Positions 62,599-64,000 of a stretch of DNA of 64,000 nt are shown here, piece after piece. The notes under the pieces were generated by a model. The model saw nothing but the letters and a program-made list of their open reading frames with translations, did not search any database and was not told the DNA's origin. Origin of the DNA: Haemophilus influenzae (GTDB lineage: Bacteria > Pseudomonadota > Gammaproteobacteria > Enterobacterales > Pasteurellaceae). The stretch covers positions 496,001 through 560,000 of the forward strand of contig NZ_AP018771.1 in the NCBI RefSeq assembly GCF_019703545.1, read 5' to 3'. Position numbers and translations under genes: made by a program. The number at the start of each line of letters is the position of its first letter. Positions within the stretch are counted from its first letter, which is position 1.

Positions 62599-64000
62599 TT
62601 AATTGACCGCTCTTTCCGATTTACTCGTCACTTTACGGCGTGGTGCTTTAGGTTTAGCCTCCACTTTAACAAATTCAATGCCTTCTGGTGGATTTTCCAA
62701 CGCAAGACCAAGCACTTCATCAATGGTTTCTACCGCATGAATTGCAAGATTTTGTTTCACGTTTTCTGGAATTTCTTCGAGATCTTTAACGTTTTCTTTT
62801 GGAATTAATACGGTTTTAATTCCACCACGATGTGCTGCAAGAAGTTTTTCTTTTAATCCACCGATTGGTAATACTTTACCACGTAAACTGATTTCTCCCG
62901 TCATTGCCACATCAGCACGCACAGGATTACCTGTTAAACAAGAAATTAATGCAGTACACATTGCAATACCTGCACTTGGGCCATCTTTTGGTGTTGCACC
63001 ATCTGGCACGTGAATGTGAATGTCACGTTTTTCGTGGAATTCAGCATTGATACCCAGTTTATCCGCACGAGCACGCACAACGGTCATTGCCGCTTGAATG
63101 GATTCTTTCATCACATCGCCTAATGAACCAGTGAAAGAAAGTTTTCCTTTGCCCACAACAGAGGCAGTTTCAATAGTGAGTAAATCGCCCCCCACTTCTG
63201 TCCAAGCTAAGCCAGTTACTTCGCCAATACGGTTTTGCGTGTCAGCTTTACCAAATTCAAAACGTTTTACGCCAAGATAATCGTGCAGATTATCTGAATT
63301 TACCGTGATAGATTTAAGTTTTGGATTTACTAATAAATTTTTCACGGCTTTACGGCAGATTTTTGAAATTTCACGTTCTAATCCACGTACGCCCGCTTCA
63401 CGTGTGTAATAGCGGATAATATCTAAAATTGCACTTTCTTCTACGGTAAGTTCGCCTTTCTTTAAACCATTACGTTCAATTTGTTTTGCTAATAAATGGC
63501 GCATTGCGATATTAAGTTTTTCATCTTCTGTATAACCAGAAAGACGAATAACTTCCATACGATCCAATAATGGGCCTGGAATATTCATAGAGTTTGATGT
63601 TGCCACAAACATCACATCAGAAAGATCATAATCCACTTCTAAATAGTGATCGTTAAATGTGGTGTTTTGCTCGGGATCTAATACTTCAAGCAACGCTGAT
63701 GCAGGATCACCTCGCATATCGGATGCCATTTTGTCGATTTCATCAAGCAAGAATAATGGATTTTTTACGCCCACTTTTGCCATCTTTTGAATTAATTTAC
63801 CTGGCAATGCACCAATATAGGTTTTACGGTGACCACGGATTTCTGCTTCATCACGCACGCCGCCTAATGCCATACGTACATATTTACGACCAGTAGCATT
63901 GGCAATAGACTGACCAAGAGAAGTTTTACCTACACCTGGAGGACCAACTAAACAAAGAATCGGGCCTTTCACTTTGTTTAAACGCGCTTGTACTGCTAAA
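62599..64000 (-). CDS. lon: ATP-dependent protease Lon, 5' part outside window
   Basis: The C-terminal part (about 467 codons) of the Lon serine protease, which degrades damaged and regulatory proteins. The frame runs unbroken to the window edge ([13 protein letters not shown]), so it continues upstream. Walker [10 protein letters not shown], Walker [12 protein letters not shown], and the sensor regions of the AAA+ domain are followed by the protease domain. That domain has the catalytic Ser in [17 protein letters not shown] and the Lys in [16 protein letters not shown]. The C-terminal tail is short and basic. Confidence 0.98.
   Translation of the reverse strand, partial: LAVQARLNKVKGPILCLVGPPGVGKTSLGQSIANATGRKYVRMALGGVRDEAEIRGHRKTYIGALPGKLIQKMAKVGVKNPLFLLDEIDKMASDMRGDPASALLEVLDPEQNTTFNDHYLEVDYDLSDVMFVATSNSMNIPGPLLDRMEVIRLSGYTEDEKLNIAMRHLLAKQIERNGLKKGELTVEESAILDIIRYYTREAGVRGLEREISKICRKAVKNLLVNPKLKSITVNSDNLHDYLGVKRFEFGKADTQNRIGEVTGLAWTEVGGDLLTIETASVVGKGKLSFTGSLGDVMKESIQAAMTVVRARADKLGINAEFHEKRDIHIHVPDGATPKDGPSAGIAMCTALISCLTGNPVRADVAMTGEISLRGKVLPIGGLKEKLLAAHRGGIKTVLIPKENVKDLEEIPENVKQNLAIHAVETIDEVLGLALENPPEGIEFVKVEAKPKAPRRKVTSKSERAVN

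Overview
The window is a 64 kb chromosomal segment of Haemophilus influenzae or a very close relative. The evidence is the AT-rich sequence, dozens of copies of the Haemophilus DNA uptake signal AAGTGCGGT (complement ACCGCACTT), and a gene order that follows the H. influenzae core chromosome from aspA to lon. Almost everything is recognisable housekeeping sequence. I saw no tRNA, rRNA, prophage or CRISPR array.

Layout. 1-5.8 kb: 3' part of aspA, then the macromolecular-synthesis operon rpsU-dnaG-rpoD (minus strand). 6.0-10.2 kb: tsaD, tdk, tyrosine permease tyrP (copy 2), a small ferredoxin, RNase I. 10.3-12.6 kb: pgk-fbaA. 12.7-19.1 kb: a heptosyltransferase-family gene, a YczE-like membrane protein, the glycyl-radical pair yjjI-yjjW, nupC and deoD. 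19.2-29.3 kb: rplK-rplA, rpoB, rpoC. 29.4-33.4 kb: tehA, trmO, menA, rraA, a UPF0114 membrane protein. 33.5-37.9 kb: a minus-strand operon of nucleoside hydrolase, NupC-type transporter, rbsK and rbsR. 37.9-44.9 kb: rmuC, a FAD oxidoreductase, potD, hslVU, aphA. 44.9-45.8 kb: a decayed IS3-family element. 45.8-48.9 kb: luxS, two tandem sRNA-like units, yqaA/yqaB-like genes, a PRD-domain protein, rsmG. 49.0-55.9 kb: the complete atpIBEFHAGDC operon. 56.1-64 kb: tyrP (copy 1), yicC, ygfZ, serA, rpiA, hemW and the 3' part of lon.

Most notable points. (1) Between luxS and the yqaA-like gene lie two almost identical ~66-nt units, 145 nt apart. Each has a 5' hairpin, an open anti-Shine-Dalgarno-like stretch (TTCCTTAGG) and an intrinsic terminator, which looks like an undescribed pair of sibling small RNAs. 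(2) Where the reference strain Rd carries rbsDACB ahead of rbsK-rbsR, this genome has a nucleoside hydrolase and a second NupC transporter. A perfect LacI-type operator lies at the predicted start of transcription, so the ribose regulon appears converted into a nucleoside-scavenging regulon. (3) Compared with Rd as I remember it, the his operon (tyrP-yicC junction) and the HindII restriction-modification genes (rpoC-tehA junction) are also absent. (4) A GC-rich multi-hairpin repeat occurs after tyrP and again inside the rpoB-rpoC operon. All comparisons with Rd rest on recalled knowledge of that genome, not on an alignment.
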